A stretch of 64,000 bases of DNA from CBDFKF01 sp965248765 (GTDB lineage Bacteria; Pseudomonadota; Alphaproteobacteria; VGEJ01): contig CBDFKF010000004.1 in NCBI GenBank assembly GCA_965248765.1, forward strand, positions 1-64,000. Direction: 5' to 3'. This document shows, one piece after another, positions 1-9,546 of the stretch. The number at the start of each line of letters is the position of its first letter. Position 1 is the first letter of the stretch. Under the pieces are notes generated by a model. The model was given only the letters and a program-made list of their open reading frames with translations. It made no database searches and was not told where the DNA came from. A program made the translations under genes and the position numbers.

Positions 1-960
1 GAAGGGCGCGGCCACCAGCCGGTGATGCAGCGCGAGGCGCTCGATGCGCTCGCCCCGACCGCCGATGACATCGTCGTGGATGGGACCTTTGGCGGAGGTG
101 GGTACGCTCGCGCCCTGCTGGCCGAGACCGAGTGCACGGTGTGGGCGATCGATCGCGATCCAGCCGCCGTCGCTCGTGGACGTGACATCGAGGCCGACTT
201 CCCCGGCCGCCTTACGGTCATTCACGGCGACTTTGGCGATATGGAGGCATTGCTCGCGCGGTACGGGGTCGACGTGGTTGACGGCATCACATTCGACCTC
301 GGCGTCTCCTCGTGGCAGCTCGACGACGGCCACCGCGGTTTTGCATTCCAAGTCGACGGTCCGTTGGACATGCGCATGGCGCGAGAAGGGCGCATGGCGG
401 CCGACATCGTCAACGGCAGTAGCGAGAGCGATCTGGCAGACCTGATCTACCGCTATGGCGAGGACCCGTTGGCACGCCGTATCGCGCGTGCGATCGTCAG
501 GCGGCGCCAGGCCGCCCCGATCGAGCGGACAGGCGAACTCGCCGACTTGATTCAATCCGCGGCCGGCGGCCGGCACCATCGCCATCCGGCGACACGCACT
601 TTCCAAGCCCTGCGCATCGCCGTCAACAATGAGATTGGTCCGGGCGGACAGCTCGAAAAGGGACTGGGCGCCGCGGAGCGCTTGTTGAGGCCTGGCGGTC
701 GCCTGGTGGTCGTCTCCTTCCACTCGCTCGAGGATCGCGAGGTAAAGCGGTTCATGGCCTCGCGCGCCGGCGCTGAGGGAAGCGGCTCGCGCCATCGGCC
801 GCCGGGCCAACGGCGGCTGCCCTCGATGAGGTTGGCCCACAAACGCGCGCGACGGCCGAGCGACGAAGAGATTGCCGCCAACCCGCGCGCCCGATCCGCG
901 CGCTTGAGGACTGCCGTGCGCACTGAGGCGCCCCCATGGCCAGCGCGCGAGGCCGCTTGA
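1..960 (+). CDS. rsmH: 16S rRNA (cytosine1402-N4)-methyltransferase RsmH, 5' end outside window
   Basis: This enzyme methylates N4 of C1402 in 16S rRNA using S-adenosylmethionine. The frame is already open at base 1 and contains the family N-terminal HQPVM motif just before the first in-window start codons (GTG 22, ATG 25), so the true start lies upstream and the entry is partial. The SAM-binding glycine loop DGTFGGGGYARALL sits about 27 residues in, and the C-terminal VSFHSLEDREVK signature is present. It is the first gene of the dcw cluster here; mraZ would normally lie just upstream, outside the window. Its last 25 bases overlap ftsL. Confidence 0.96.
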   Translation, partial: EGRGHQPVMQREALDALAPTADDIVVDGTFGGGGYARALLAETECTVWAIDRDPAAVARGRDIEADFPGRLTVIHGDFGDMEALLARYGVDVVDGITFDLGVSSWQLDDGHRGFAFQVDGPLDMRMAREGRMAADIVNGSSESDLADLIYRYGEDPLARRIARAIVRRRQAAPIERTGELADLIQSAAGGRHHRHPATRTFQALRIAVNNEIGPGGQLEKGLGAAERLLRPGGRLVVVSFHSLEDREVKRFMASRAGAEGSGSRHRPPGQRRLPSMRLAHKRARRPSDEEIAANPRARSARLRTAVRTEAPPWPAREAA

Positions 961-1271
961 TGCGGTCGCTCAATCTCCTCGGTCTGGTGCTGGTCGTCGC
1001 CGCAGCCTGGGGCCTGTTTCAGCTCAAACACGAGGTGCAACAGCTTGAGAGCAAGCTGAGTGCGCTCGACCACGAGCTCATCGGCGAACGAGAGTCGGTG
1101 CGTGTGCTGCAGGCGGAGTGGAGTTACCTCAACAGGCCCGAGCGGCTGGCGACGCTTGCAGCCGAGTACCTCGAGCTCACGCCGATCGTTTCCCACCAGC
1201 TCGGCAACGTGCGCGACGTGCCTGAGGCGTTCGCGACGGCCTCTGATGTCGTTTTCACGAAAGAACAGTGA
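936..1271 (+). CDS. ftsL: Cell division protein FtsL
   Basis: A 111-residue bitopic inner-membrane protein with a short cytoplasmic tail, one membrane segment at about residues 10-27 and a periplasmic coiled coil (about 30-70). The YLNRPERLATLA stretch followed by LTPIVSHQ is typical of alphaproteobacterial FtsL. FtsL joins FtsB and FtsQ in the complex that activates FtsWI septal synthesis. Identification rests on position (between rsmH and ftsI), size and topology as much as on sequence, because FtsL is poorly conserved. It overlaps rsmH by 25 bases and ftsI by 4. Confidence 0.9.
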   Translation: MASARGRLMRSLNLLGLVLVVAAAWGLFQLKHEVQQLESKLSALDHELIGERESVRVLQAEWSYLNRPERLATLAAEYLELTPIVSHQLGNVRDVPEAFATASDVVFTKEQ

Positions 1272-3004
1272 CGATGCCCCATCTGGCCGACCGCCCGACT
1301 GACTGGCCCGAAGCGCGATCGCAGGCGCGTCGTGAGGACTGGGAGGCCAAGGCGCTTGAGGTCGGTCGTCATCGACTGCTGACCGTCGTCGGGTTGTTCG
1401 TGCTGTGCTTCGCCCTCTTGTCGGCGCGTCTGATCGATCTCAGCCTGGTCCGCGGCGGCGGCGAGCCAAGTCTTACGCGGGCCGGGATGGACCGTCCCGG
1501 TGCGACGGGACGAGCGGACATCGTGGATCGCAATGGCGTGCTCCTGGCGACCACGTTGCGTGCGCCGTCGCTCTACGCCAATCCACGGGTGGTTCTCGAT
1601 GCGGCGGATGCCGCCTCGAGACTGGCGATGGTATTGCCCAATCTCGATCGCGGCGCGCTCCTGCGAAAACTGACGTCAGAGCGGTCATTTGTCTGGCTGC
1701 GCCGGGGGCTGACGCCGCGCCAGCACTACGCGGTGAACCGGCTCGGGATTCCCGGTATCGGCTTCGTCGACGAGGACCGGCGGATCTACCCCCAAGGGGC
1801 ACTGATGGCTCACGTGGTCGGCTTTTGCGGCGTCGACAACCGTGGTCTGGCCGGTGTCGAACAGGGGCTGGATGCCCTTCTTGCGGCGCCCGACCGCATT
1901 GACAGGGCACTCGCGCTCTCGCTCGACGTGCGGGTGCAGGGGGTGGTCCGAGGCGAGCTGCGTGCCGCGGTGGAGGAGTTCCAGAGCAAGGGTGGCACCG
2001 GTATCGTCCTCGACGTGCGCACCGGCGAGGCGCTGGCGATGGTCTCGCTGCCCGATTTCGATCCGAACCTGCCGGTGAGCACGACGTCTGAGGCTCTGTT
2101 CAATCGCGCGAGCCTCGGCGTCTACGAGATGGGCTCGACCTTCAAGACCTTCACCACGGCCGCTGCGCTCGAGGCCGGAACGGTGGACCTTGCCGGCGGC
2201 TACGATGCGACCAAGCCGATCCGCGTCGCGCGCTACACGATTCGCGACGACCATCCCAAGAAACGATGGCTGAGCGTCCCCGAAATCTTCGTCTACTCCT
2301 CCAACATAGGCGCAGCCAAGATGGCGCTCGACCTTGGCGGCGATCGGCAAAGGGCGTTCCTCAAGCGCCTTGGTTTGCTCTCTCCACCCGATGTCGAGTT
2401 GCCCGAGGTGGGCTCGCCCATGTGGCCTTCGCCGTGGCGCGAAATCAATACGATGACGGTAGCCTTCGGTCACGGCATCGCGGTGAGCCCGTTGCAGCTT
2501 GCGAGCGCCGTGGCGACGTTGGTCAACGGTGGATCACGGATCCCGGCGACCATAGTGCGGCGAGAGCAAGGGGAGCCGATCGCTGCTCAGCAGGTGGTGA
2601 GCGGCGAAACATCGGCGACCATGCGCGCACTGCTGCGGCTGGTCGTCACCGAGGGCACGGGGCGACAGGCAGCCGCATCCGGCTACCGCGTCGGCGGGAA
2701 GACCGGTACGGCCGAAAAGGCGAAAGCAGGCGGCTATCGCCGCGATGCGCTGATTTCCTCCTTTGTCGGCGCGTTTCCGATCGAAGAACCGCGCTATGTC
2801 GTCTTCGTTCTTCTCGACGAGCCCAAGGGCAACAAGTCGACGTTCGGCTTCGCTAGCGGTGGGTGGACCGCGGCGCCCGCTGTCGGCCGCATCGTGTCGC
2901 GAATCGCCCCGATGTTGGGTGTCGCGCCGGTCGCGCCCAACGAGGAGCATCGCGGCCTTACCGTCGAAATCGCTGGCTCGGGCACAAGCCTTGCGTCTTT
3001 CTGA
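1268..3004 (+). CDS. ftsI: Division-specific peptidoglycan transpeptidase FtsI (PBP3)
   Basis: A class B penicillin-binding protein that cross-links septal peptidoglycan in the periplasm together with FtsW. A membrane anchor lies at about residues 36-58, followed by the PBP dimer domain and the transpeptidase domain. All three catalytic motifs are visible: SxxK as S290-T-F-K293, SxN as S344-S-N346 and K478-T-G480. The GTG start at 1268 overlaps the ftsL stop (GTGA), suggesting coupling; an ATG two codons later (1274) is an alternative. Length (578 aa) is normal for the family. Its 3' end overlaps murE by 14 bases. Confidence 0.97.
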   Translation: MTMPHLADRPTDWPEARSQARREDWEAKALEVGRHRLLTVVGLFVLCFALLSARLIDLSLVRGGGEPSLTRAGMDRPGATGRADIVDRNGVLLATTLRAPSLYANPRVVLDAADAASRLAMVLPNLDRGALLRKLTSERSFVWLRRGLTPRQHYAVNRLGIPGIGFVDEDRRIYPQGALMAHVVGFCGVDNRGLAGVEQGLDALLAAPDRIDRALALSLDVRVQGVVRGELRAAVEEFQSKGGTGIVLDVRTGEALAMVSLPDFDPNLPVSTTSEALFNRASLGVYEMGSTFKTFTTAAALEAGTVDLAGGYDATKPIRVARYTIRDDHPKKRWLSVPEIFVYSSNIGAAKMALDLGGDRQRAFLKRLGLLSPPDVELPEVGSPMWPSPWREINTMTVAFGHGIAVSPLQLASAVATLVNGGSRIPATIVRREQGEPIAAQQVVSGETSATMRALLRLVVTEGTGRQAAASGYRVGGKTGTAEKAKAGGYRRDALISSFVGAFPIEEPRYVVFVLLDEPKGNKSTFGFASGGWTAAPAVGRIVSRIAPMLGVAPVAPNEEHRGLTVEIAGSGTSLASF

Positions 3005-4439
3005 TCTGATCGACGGCAACGGGGCGGCGGCGGAAATCGAGGTCGCCGGCCTCTGCTGCGACAGTCGGCAGGCGCGGCCCGGCTTTTTGTTCGCGGCGCT
3101 CGCTGGTAGTCAAGCCGATGGCACGGCGTTCATTGGCGATGCCGTCGACCATGGCGCCGTCGCGGTCCTAGCCACACCGGGGACCGAGGTCACGGGCCCG
3201 GCGGTGCGCCTCGTCGCCGACGAGAATCCACGCCGCCGCCTCGCGCAAATGGCAGCAAGATTCTACGCGCGCCAGCCTTCGACCATCGCCGCGGTCACCG
3301 GAACCAACGGCAAGACTTCGGTGACGGCGTTCACCCGCCAGATCTGGACGCAGCTTGGCCTGCCCGCGGCGAGCTTCGGCACCCTCGGGATCGAGGCGGC
3401 CGACTTCTCATTGCCGCTGGCCCACACCACGCCCGAGCCCATCGTTCTGCACCGAATGCTTGCAGACATCGCCGTGCGCGGGATCGAGCATCTCGCACTA
3501 GAGGCCTCGAGTCACGGGCTTGCTCAGTACCGGCTGGACGGGGTGACCCTGAGAGCCGCGGCGTTCACCAACCTGAGCCGCGATCACCTCGACTATCACG
3601 GCAGCAGCACGGCGTACTACAGCGCCAAGGAACGCCTGTTCTCCGAGGTCATGGTGGGCGGAACGGCTGTCCTGAACGCCGATGATCCAGCCTTCGACGA
3701 TCTTGCCGCTGCGTGCCGGGCCCGGGGGCATCGACTGGTCGACTATGGGCGTCGCGGCACCGTGATTCGGTTGTTAAGCGACCGCCACGACACGCTCGGC
3801 CAGCGCCTGGATCTTGAGGTCGAAGGCGCGCGCCTGCAGGTTCTCCTGCCGCTGGTCGGTACGTTTCAGGCGGGCAACGCGCTGTGTGCGCTCGGCCTCG
3901 TGTTGGCCTGTGGCGGCGCTGCGCCGGACCTAGCCGTGGCGGCACTGGAACAGCTTAAGGGCGCGCGTGGGCGGCTGGAGTTGGTCGGCCGTCACCCGTG
4001 CGGCGCTCCCGCATACGTCGACTACGCGCACACCCCCGACGCGCTCGCCAACGTGCTTGCGGCCCTTCGGCGGCACACGGACAAGCGGCTTTGGGTGGTG
4101 TTCGGCTGCGGCGGGGATCGGGACAAAGGAAAGCGGTTGCAAATGGGGGCGGTCGCGCGCCGTCTGGCCGATCGGGTCATCGTCACCGACGATAATCCCC
4201 GCAACGAGGCCCCCTTGGCCATCCGCGGTGCCATCATGGCGGCGTGTCCAGAGGCGGTCGATATCGGCTCGCGGGAGGACGCCATCGCACACGCGGTCTC
4301 CGGTCTCGCGGCCGGAGACACCCTCGTGGTCGCGGGCAAGGGTCATGAGCAGGGCCAGACCGTGGCCGACGAGGTGCATCCGTTCGACGATGCTGCCGTG
4401 GTCCGCGCCAGTCTCGGCGAGAGCGGAGAGGCGCCATGA
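2991..4439 (+). CDS. murE: UDP-N-acetylmuramoyl-tripeptide synthetase MurE (meso-DAP adding)
   Basis: A cytoplasmic Mur ligase that adds the third stem-peptide residue. The start chosen is TTG at 2991, giving MRLSDLIDG, the expected MurE N-terminus; the open frame extends further upstream, but that part is inside ftsI and unrelated to MurE. The ATP P-loop GTNGKTS has its lysine at about residue 108. The substrate motif D401-N-P-R404 is the signature for meso-diaminopimelate rather than lysine, so the organism should have DAP-type peptidoglycan. Predicted length is 482 aa. It overlaps ftsI by 14 bases and murF by 4 (ATGA). Confidence 0.95.
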   Translation: MRLSDLIDGNGAAAEIEVAGLCCDSRQARPGFLFAALAGSQADGTAFIGDAVDHGAVAVLATPGTEVTGPAVRLVADENPRRRLAQMAARFYARQPSTIAAVTGTNGKTSVTAFTRQIWTQLGLPAASFGTLGIEAADFSLPLAHTTPEPIVLHRMLADIAVRGIEHLALEASSHGLAQYRLDGVTLRAAAFTNLSRDHLDYHGSSTAYYSAKERLFSEVMVGGTAVLNADDPAFDDLAAACRARGHRLVDYGRRGTVIRLLSDRHDTLGQRLDLEVEGARLQVLLPLVGTFQAGNALCALGLVLACGGAAPDLAVAALEQLKGARGRLELVGRHPCGAPAYVDYAHTPDALANVLAALRRHTDKRLWVVFGCGGDRDKGKRLQMGAVARRLADRVIVTDDNPRNEAPLAIRGAIMAACPEAVDIGSREDAIAHAVSGLAAGDTLVVAGKGHEQGQTVADEVHPFDDAAVVRASLGESGEAP

Positions 4440-5860
4440 ACCGGCCGTTGCTTTGGACGGATGCGACGGCGATCGCGGCCACCGGCGGGCGAGCGACGGC
4501 CCCCTTCCGCGCGACCGGCGTTTCCATCGACAGCCGCACATCGGAGCCGGGAGACTTATTCGTTGCGTTGCGCGGCCCCAATCGGGATGGGCACGGCTTC
4601 GTCCGCGATGCGCTGGAACGGGGCGCAGCGGGCGCGCTCGTCGACCACGTGCCGGCGGATGCCGATGCCAACGCGCCCTGCGTGGTGGTTGCCGATACCT
4701 TGTCCGGGCTTAAGGCTCTGGGCGCGGCGGCGCGCTCCCGCTCGAGCGCGCGCGTTGCCGCCGTCACCGGAAGCGTCGGCAAGACCGGAACCAAGGACGC
4801 GCTGAGACTCGCGCTATCCGCTGGCGCCGCCGTTCATGCGAGCGCCGCAAGCTACAACAATCAGTGGGGCGTCCCGCTCAGCCTCGCGCGCATGCCAGCG
4901 CAAGCCAGCCACGCCGTCTTCGAGATTGGCATGAACCATCCGGGGGAGATCGGGCCACTTGCACGCATGGTGCGTCCGCACGTCGCGATCATCACCAACG
5001 TGGAGCCCGCACACCTCGAGTTCTTCGACAGCATCGAGGCGATCGCCGATGCCAAGGCCGAGATCTTCGACGGATTGGAGCCTGGCGGCGTCGCCGTTCT
5101 CAATCGCGACAGCCCCTACCATGCGCGGCTGGTGGCCGCCGCCCACGCCCGTGGTGTCGAGCGGATCGTCGACTTCGGGGAGGCACCATCGGCGGCAGTA
5201 AGGCTGCACGGCTTCGCCCTACATGCAGACTGTAGCTGTGTCTCGGTCTCGGTGGGCGGCGAGATGCTCGCCTTCCGCATCGGCATCCCGGGCCGGCATT
5301 GGGTCCGGAACGGCCTTGCGGTGGTGGCCGCATTGCACGTTCTTGATGCCGACCTCGATGTAGCCCGTCAAGCGCTCGCTGATCTTCGGGCACACAAGGG
5401 CCGGGGCGCGCACCATCTCGTCCAGAGCCGCGAAGGCACCTTCGAGGTTATCGACGACAGCTACAACGCGAACCCGGCCTCAGTGCGGGCGGCGATCGAG
5501 ATGCTGGGCGCCGCAACACCAGGGGCCGGGGGCCTGCGTCTGGCGGTTCTCGGTGACATGCGTGAGCTCGGCGCACAGGCCGATTCGCTCCATCGTGAAC
5601 TGGCGCCGGTACTCAAGGCGGCGAAGGTCGACCTCGTCTTCACCGTCGGTGAGCACATGGCGGCACTCGATAGTGCTTTGCCGAGCACGCTGCGCGGCCA
5701 CCACGCGGGCATCGCCGCAGAGCTCATCCCCGTAGTCCTCGAAGCCGTCCGACCGGGCGACGTCGTGATGATCAAGGGGTCGCTGACGGTCGGCATGGCG
5801 GCGATTGTGGAGGCTCTTCTCGACCTCCACGACCCCGCTCGCGTGGTCAACGGGAACTAA
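4436..5860 (+). CDS. murF: UDP-MurNAc-tripeptide:D-Ala-D-Ala ligase MurF
   Basis: It adds the D-Ala-D-Ala dipeptide to UDP-MurNAc-tripeptide, completing the cytoplasmic precursor. The 474-residue protein has the three-domain Mur ligase plan, with the ATP loop TGSVGKTGTK (lysine about 116), the SYNNQWGVPLSL motif and the C-terminal VIDDSYNANP motif, both characteristic of MurF. The ATG start lies in an ATGA overlap with the murE stop. mraY follows after a 20-base gap. Confidence 0.96.
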   Translation: MNRPLLWTDATAIAATGGRATAPFRATGVSIDSRTSEPGDLFVALRGPNRDGHGFVRDALERGAAGALVDHVPADADANAPCVVVADTLSGLKALGAAARSRSSARVAAVTGSVGKTGTKDALRLALSAGAAVHASAASYNNQWGVPLSLARMPAQASHAVFEIGMNHPGEIGPLARMVRPHVAIITNVEPAHLEFFDSIEAIADAKAEIFDGLEPGGVAVLNRDSPYHARLVAAAHARGVERIVDFGEAPSAAVRLHGFALHADCSCVSVSVGGEMLAFRIGIPGRHWVRNGLAVVAALHVLDADLDVARQALADLRAHKGRGAHHLVQSREGTFEVIDDSYNANPASVRAAIEMLGAATPGAGGLRLAVLGDMRELGAQADSLHRELAPVLKAAKVDLVFTVGEHMAALDSALPSTLRGHHAGIAAELIPVVLEAVRPGDVVMIKGSLTVGMAAIVEALLDLHDPARVVNGN

Positions 5861-5880
5861 GTGGGGCGCGGGGTGCTGGC

Positions 5881-6969
5881 ATGTTGATGCATCTGCTGAC
5901 GCCACTCGCCGAGGACTTCAGTCCACTCAACTTGTTCCGCTACATCACCTTCAGGACCGGTGGTGCAGTAATCACCGCCCTAGTGGTCTGTTTCATCTTC
6001 GGTCCGCCGCTGATCCGCTGGCTGCGCACGCGTCAGGGCAATGGCCAGCCCATCCGCGAGGATGGGCCTGAGGGCCACCTCATCGCCAAGCAGGGGACGC
6101 CGACAATGGGCGGCTTCATGATCCTGCTCGGCTTGGGCCTCGGCACGTTCCTGTGGGCCGATCTCAGCAACAGCTACGTGTGGGTGACTCTTCTCGTAAC
6201 CATGGGCTTCGGGACCGTCGGCTTCACGGACGACTACCTCAAAGTGACCCGCGCCCACCACCGCGGCCTACCCGCGTGGCTCAAGTTGCTGCTCGAGGTC
6301 GCCATCGCCGCAGTCGCCGTTGTTTGGGTCATGTCGTTGACGCGCGCGCCACTGACTGATGGCCTGACGGTGCCGTTCTTCAAAGATGTGTTGGTCAGTC
6401 TCGGGTGGTTTTTCCCGCTCGTCGCCGTCCTCGTCATCGTGGGCGCCTCGAATGCGGTGAACCTCACCGACGGGCTGGATGGCCTGGCTATCGTGCCGGT
6501 GATGATCGCGGCCTCGGCCTTCGCTCTCATTTCATATTTCGTGGGCAACGCCGTCTTCTCCAACTACCTGCAGATCCATGACGTACCGGGCGCCGGCGAG
6601 CTTGCTGTGTTTTGCGGCGCGCTGGTCGGCGCCAGCCTCGGCTTCCTCTGGTTCAACGCGCCACCGGCCATGGTCTTCATGGGTGATACCGGCAGTCTCG
6701 CGCTGGGCGGCTCCCTGGGCGCGGTCGCCGTGATCACCAAGCACGAGCTGGTGCTCGCCATCATCGGCGGTCTATTCGTCCTCGAGACGGCCTCGGTAAT
6801 CGTCCAGGTTGTTTCATTCCGGCTCACCGGACGCCGCGTGTTCCGTATGGCGCCGCTTCACCATCATTTCGAGCAAAAAGGGTGGGCGGAGCCGACCATC
6901 GTGATCCGATTCTGGATCATCGCGCTGGTGCTCGCGTTGTTCGGCCTCGCGACTCTCAAGCTTCGGTGA
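5881..6969 (+). CDS. mraY: Phospho-N-acetylmuramoyl-pentapeptide transferase MraY
   Basis: A polytopic inner-membrane enzyme that transfers phospho-MurNAc-pentapeptide to undecaprenyl phosphate, giving lipid I. The 362-residue protein shows about ten hydrophobic segments. Active-site signatures are present: the D117-D118 pair in FTDDYLK, the NLTDGLDG loop (about 194-201) and the HHHFE motif in the last cytoplasmic loop. The ATG start is 20 bases after murF, and murD begins 4 bases after its stop. Confidence 0.97.
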   Translation: MLMHLLTPLAEDFSPLNLFRYITFRTGGAVITALVVCFIFGPPLIRWLRTRQGNGQPIREDGPEGHLIAKQGTPTMGGFMILLGLGLGTFLWADLSNSYVWVTLLVTMGFGTVGFTDDYLKVTRAHHRGLPAWLKLLLEVAIAAVAVVWVMSLTRAPLTDGLTVPFFKDVLVSLGWFFPLVAVLVIVGASNAVNLTDGLDGLAIVPVMIAASAFALISYFVGNAVFSNYLQIHDVPGAGELAVFCGALVGASLGFLWFNAPPAMVFMGDTGSLALGGSLGAVAVITKHELVLAIIGGLFVLETASVIVQVVSFRLTGRRVFRMAPLHHHFEQKGWAEPTIVIRFWIIALVLALFGLATLKLR

Positions 6970-6973
6970 GGCG

Positions 6974-8368
6974 GTGATCGTGACGCCAGAGTTCGCGGGG
7001 GAACAGGTGGCCGTCCTTGGTCTGGGACGAAGCGGGCGAATCACGGCGCAGGCGCTCGCTGCTGGCGGCGCGCAAGTTTTGGCCTGGGATGATGATGCGC
7101 GGGCCCGGGCAGCAGCGCATGACGCTGGTATCAGCTTGGCCGATCCCGAGGCCATCGATTGGCGGCGTATCGCGGCGCTCGTGCCCAGCCCCGGCGTCCC
7201 GCTCACGCACCCCCAGCCCAACTCGGTCATCGCCCGCGCCCGCGCCGGCGACGTTCCGATCATCGGCGACATCGAGCTGTTTGCGCGCTCGGCCGCCGTC
7301 GCAAAGGTGGTGGGGATCACCGGCACCAACGGCAAGTCCACGACCACCGCCCTACTCGGTCACGTTCTGAAGGAAGCGGGTCGCGAGGTCCAAATCGGGG
7401 CGAACCTGGGTGCGCCCGTGCTTGGCCTGGATGTGTTGGATGAGGATGGTGTCTACGTTCTCGAGCTCTCCTCCTATCAGCTTGACCTCACCCAGTCGCT
7501 CTGCTGCGACGTGGCGGTCTTGTTGAATCTGAGTCCCGATCACCTCGACCGTCATGGCGACATGGCCGCTTACATCGCCGCCAAGCGACGAATCTTCTCC
7601 GGTCTGGGACCTGCGCAGACAGCAGTTGTCGGCATCGATGATGCGCCCGGCCGTGCGATTTGCGAGGAGCTTGGTCAGACCGGTGCTCCCCGCGTCGTGC
7701 CGATCAGCGCCGCGCACGAATGCGACGGTGTGTTCGTGCACGAGCGAACCCTGGTCGACCGTACATTTGGCAAACCCGAGACCGTCGACCTCACTGGTGC
7801 CCCCGCTCTCCTGGGCGCGCACAACATGCAGAATGCAGCCGCTGCCCTGGCCGCGGCGCGTGCCCTCGCCCTATCGGTCGCGTCAGTGGCGGCGGCACTC
7901 AACAGTTTCGCTGGGCTGCCCCATCGCCTCGAGGATCTCGGGACCGTCGCCGGGGTACGGTTCATCAACGACAGCAAGGCGACCAACGCCGAGGCCGCGG
8001 CACGAGCACTGGCGTGTTTCGATCGAGTGTATTGGATCGGCGGTGGTCGCGCGAAGGGCAGCGGTCTCGGGCCGATCGAACCCTACCTCGATCGCATCCG
8101 CCATGCCTTCCTGATCGGTGAGGCAGCCGGGACCTTCGGCCAGGCCCTCGCCGGACGAGTCCGCTGCACCGGAGCCGGCGAGCTCCGCAGCGCGCTGACC
8201 GCTGCTTTTGAGATGGCGCGCGCTGACGCTCAGCCCGGGGCGGTTGTGCTGCTGTCGCCTGCTTGCGCATCGTTTGACCAATGGTCCGACTTCGAGGCTC
8301 GCGGTGAAGCATTTGGCGCATACGTAGCCGAGCTGAAAGCTGAAGTAGCTTGCCGGGTGCCGCGATGA
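6974..8368 (+). CDS. murD: UDP-N-acetylmuramoyl-L-alanine:D-glutamate ligase MurD
   Basis: It adds D-glutamate to UDP-MurNAc-L-Ala in the cytoplasm. The N-terminal nucleotide-like fold has VLGLGRSG, followed by the ATP loop GITGTNGKST with its lysine at residue 121, the LSSYQLD motif and the C-terminal domain motif NDSKATNAEA. The predicted GTG start at 6974 could instead be the GTG two codons later. Length is 464 aa. The stop overlaps the ftsW start in ATGA. Confidence 0.96.
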   Translation: MIVTPEFAGEQVAVLGLGRSGRITAQALAAGGAQVLAWDDDARARAAAHDAGISLADPEAIDWRRIAALVPSPGVPLTHPQPNSVIARARAGDVPIIGDIELFARSAAVAKVVGITGTNGKSTTTALLGHVLKEAGREVQIGANLGAPVLGLDVLDEDGVYVLELSSYQLDLTQSLCCDVAVLLNLSPDHLDRHGDMAAYIAAKRRIFSGLGPAQTAVVGIDDAPGRAICEELGQTGAPRVVPISAAHECDGVFVHERTLVDRTFGKPETVDLTGAPALLGAHNMQNAAAALAAARALALSVASVAAALNSFAGLPHRLEDLGTVAGVRFINDSKATNAEAAARALACFDRVYWIGGGRAKGSGLGPIEPYLDRIRHAFLIGEAAGTFGQALAGRVRCTGAGELRSALTAAFEMARADAQPGAVVLLSPACASFDQWSDFEARGEAFGAYVAELKAEVACRVPR

Positions 8369-9546
8369 GTCGCGTTGGGCAGGACGGAATGATGTTCGGG
8401 CGCACCGACGTCAGCCGCGTCGGGCACTGGTGGTGGACCGTCGATCGTTGGTCGCTTGGCGCATTCGCGCTGCTGATCGGCATGGGCGCCATCCTGGTGA
8501 TGGCAGCGAGCCCAGCGGTGGCCTCCCGGCTGGGCCTCGACCCCCATCACTTCATCGATCGCCAGCTCGCCGTCGCGCTCCCGGCGTTGGCACTGATCAT
8601 CGGCGTATCCCTGATGCCGCCCCGCGGCGTTCGCCGGCTCGCCGCCTTGGGCTTCACCGTATCTCTGGTCTTTCTGCTGTGGACGGTGGTTGACGGCGTC
8701 GAGGTCAAGGGCGCGCGTCGCTGGCTCGATCTCGGTGGTATGGTGTTTCAACCCTCAGAGCTGATCAAGCCAACACTGGCCGTCACCACCGCCGCCGTGC
8801 TCGCAGCCGCGTCTTCGATGGGGGCGCTTTGCGCCCAGGCCATTGCCGCAGCACTGCTCCTACTGGTCGTCGGCGTGCTTCTGATGCAGCCGGATTTCGG
8901 TATGGCGGCTGTGGTGTCCGGGGTTTGGTTCGTTCAAGTCTTCATGGCCGGCCTGTCGTTCTGCTGGGTCCTGGCCTTGGCGCTCTGCGGCGGCGTCATC
9001 GTGATCGCGGCCTACGACCAGCTGCCGCACGTGCAGAGTCGCATCGACCGTTTCATCGATCCCGCCAGCGGCGACAGCTATCAGGTCGATACCGCGCTCG
9101 AGGCGCTGCGGGTAGGTGGCCTGTTGGGCCGCGGTCCGGGCGAGGGTCAAGTCAAGTCAACACTGCCGGATGCGCATGCCGACTTCATCTTCGCCGTGGC
9201 GGGCGAAGAGTTTGGGGCGCTGGTGGGCCTCGGCATCATCGGCTTGTTCGCGTTCATCGTGCTGCGCGGACTGTCGCGGCTGACTCATGCGAGCGACCTG
9301 TTCACGTTGCTCGCGGCCGCCGGCCTGCTCACACAGTTCGGCTTCCAGGCGGTGATCAACATTGGCGTCAATCTGCACCTGTTGCCGACCAAGGGCATGA
9401 CGCTGCCGTTCATCAGCTACGGCGGGTCGTCGATGCTTGCGCTCGCCGCCGCCATGGGGATGTTGCTCGCGCTTACCCGCAGCGGTTCGGGCCACAGAAT
9501 GGAAGGCAGATCGGCGGCGCGACCCGTACGGATGGGGGCGTCGTGA
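8365..9546 (+). CDS. ftsW: Septal peptidoglycan glycosyltransferase FtsW (SEDS family)
   Basis: A SEDS-family polymerase that elongates glycan strands from lipid II at the septum with FtsI as its partner. The ATG at 8365 overlaps the murD stop (ATGA) and is preferred over an in-frame codon at 8350 inside murD. The 393-residue protein has about ten membrane helices, the VFQPSELIKP motif, the HADFIFAVAGEEFG loop, and a C-terminal FISYGGSSM motif typical of FtsW. It shares a GTGA overlap with murG. Confidence 0.95.
   Translation: MSRVGQDGMMFGRTDVSRVGHWWWTVDRWSLGAFALLIGMGAILVMAASPAVASRLGLDPHHFIDRQLAVALPALALIIGVSLMPPRGVRRLAALGFTVSLVFLLWTVVDGVEVKGARRWLDLGGMVFQPSELIKPTLAVTTAAVLAAASSMGALCAQAIAAALLLLVVGVLLMQPDFGMAAVVSGVWFVQVFMAGLSFCWVLALALCGGVIVIAAYDQLPHVQSRIDRFIDPASGDSYQVDTALEALRVGGLLGRGPGEGQVKSTLPDAHADFIFAVAGEEFGALVGLGIIGLFAFIVLRGLSRLTHASDLFTLLAAAGLLTQFGFQAVINIGVNLHLLPTKGMTLPFISYGGSSMLALAAAMGMLLALTRSGSGHRMEGRSAARPVRMGAS

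Noticed and set aside
2763..2990. Longer N-terminus for murE
   Set aside because: This in-frame part lies inside ftsI in another phase and has no MurE character; TTG 2991 gives the family start.
8829..9542. Long N-terminal extension of MurG
   Set aside because: It is an open frame opposite in phase to ftsW coding; the GTGA overlap start at 9543 places the glycine loop correctly.
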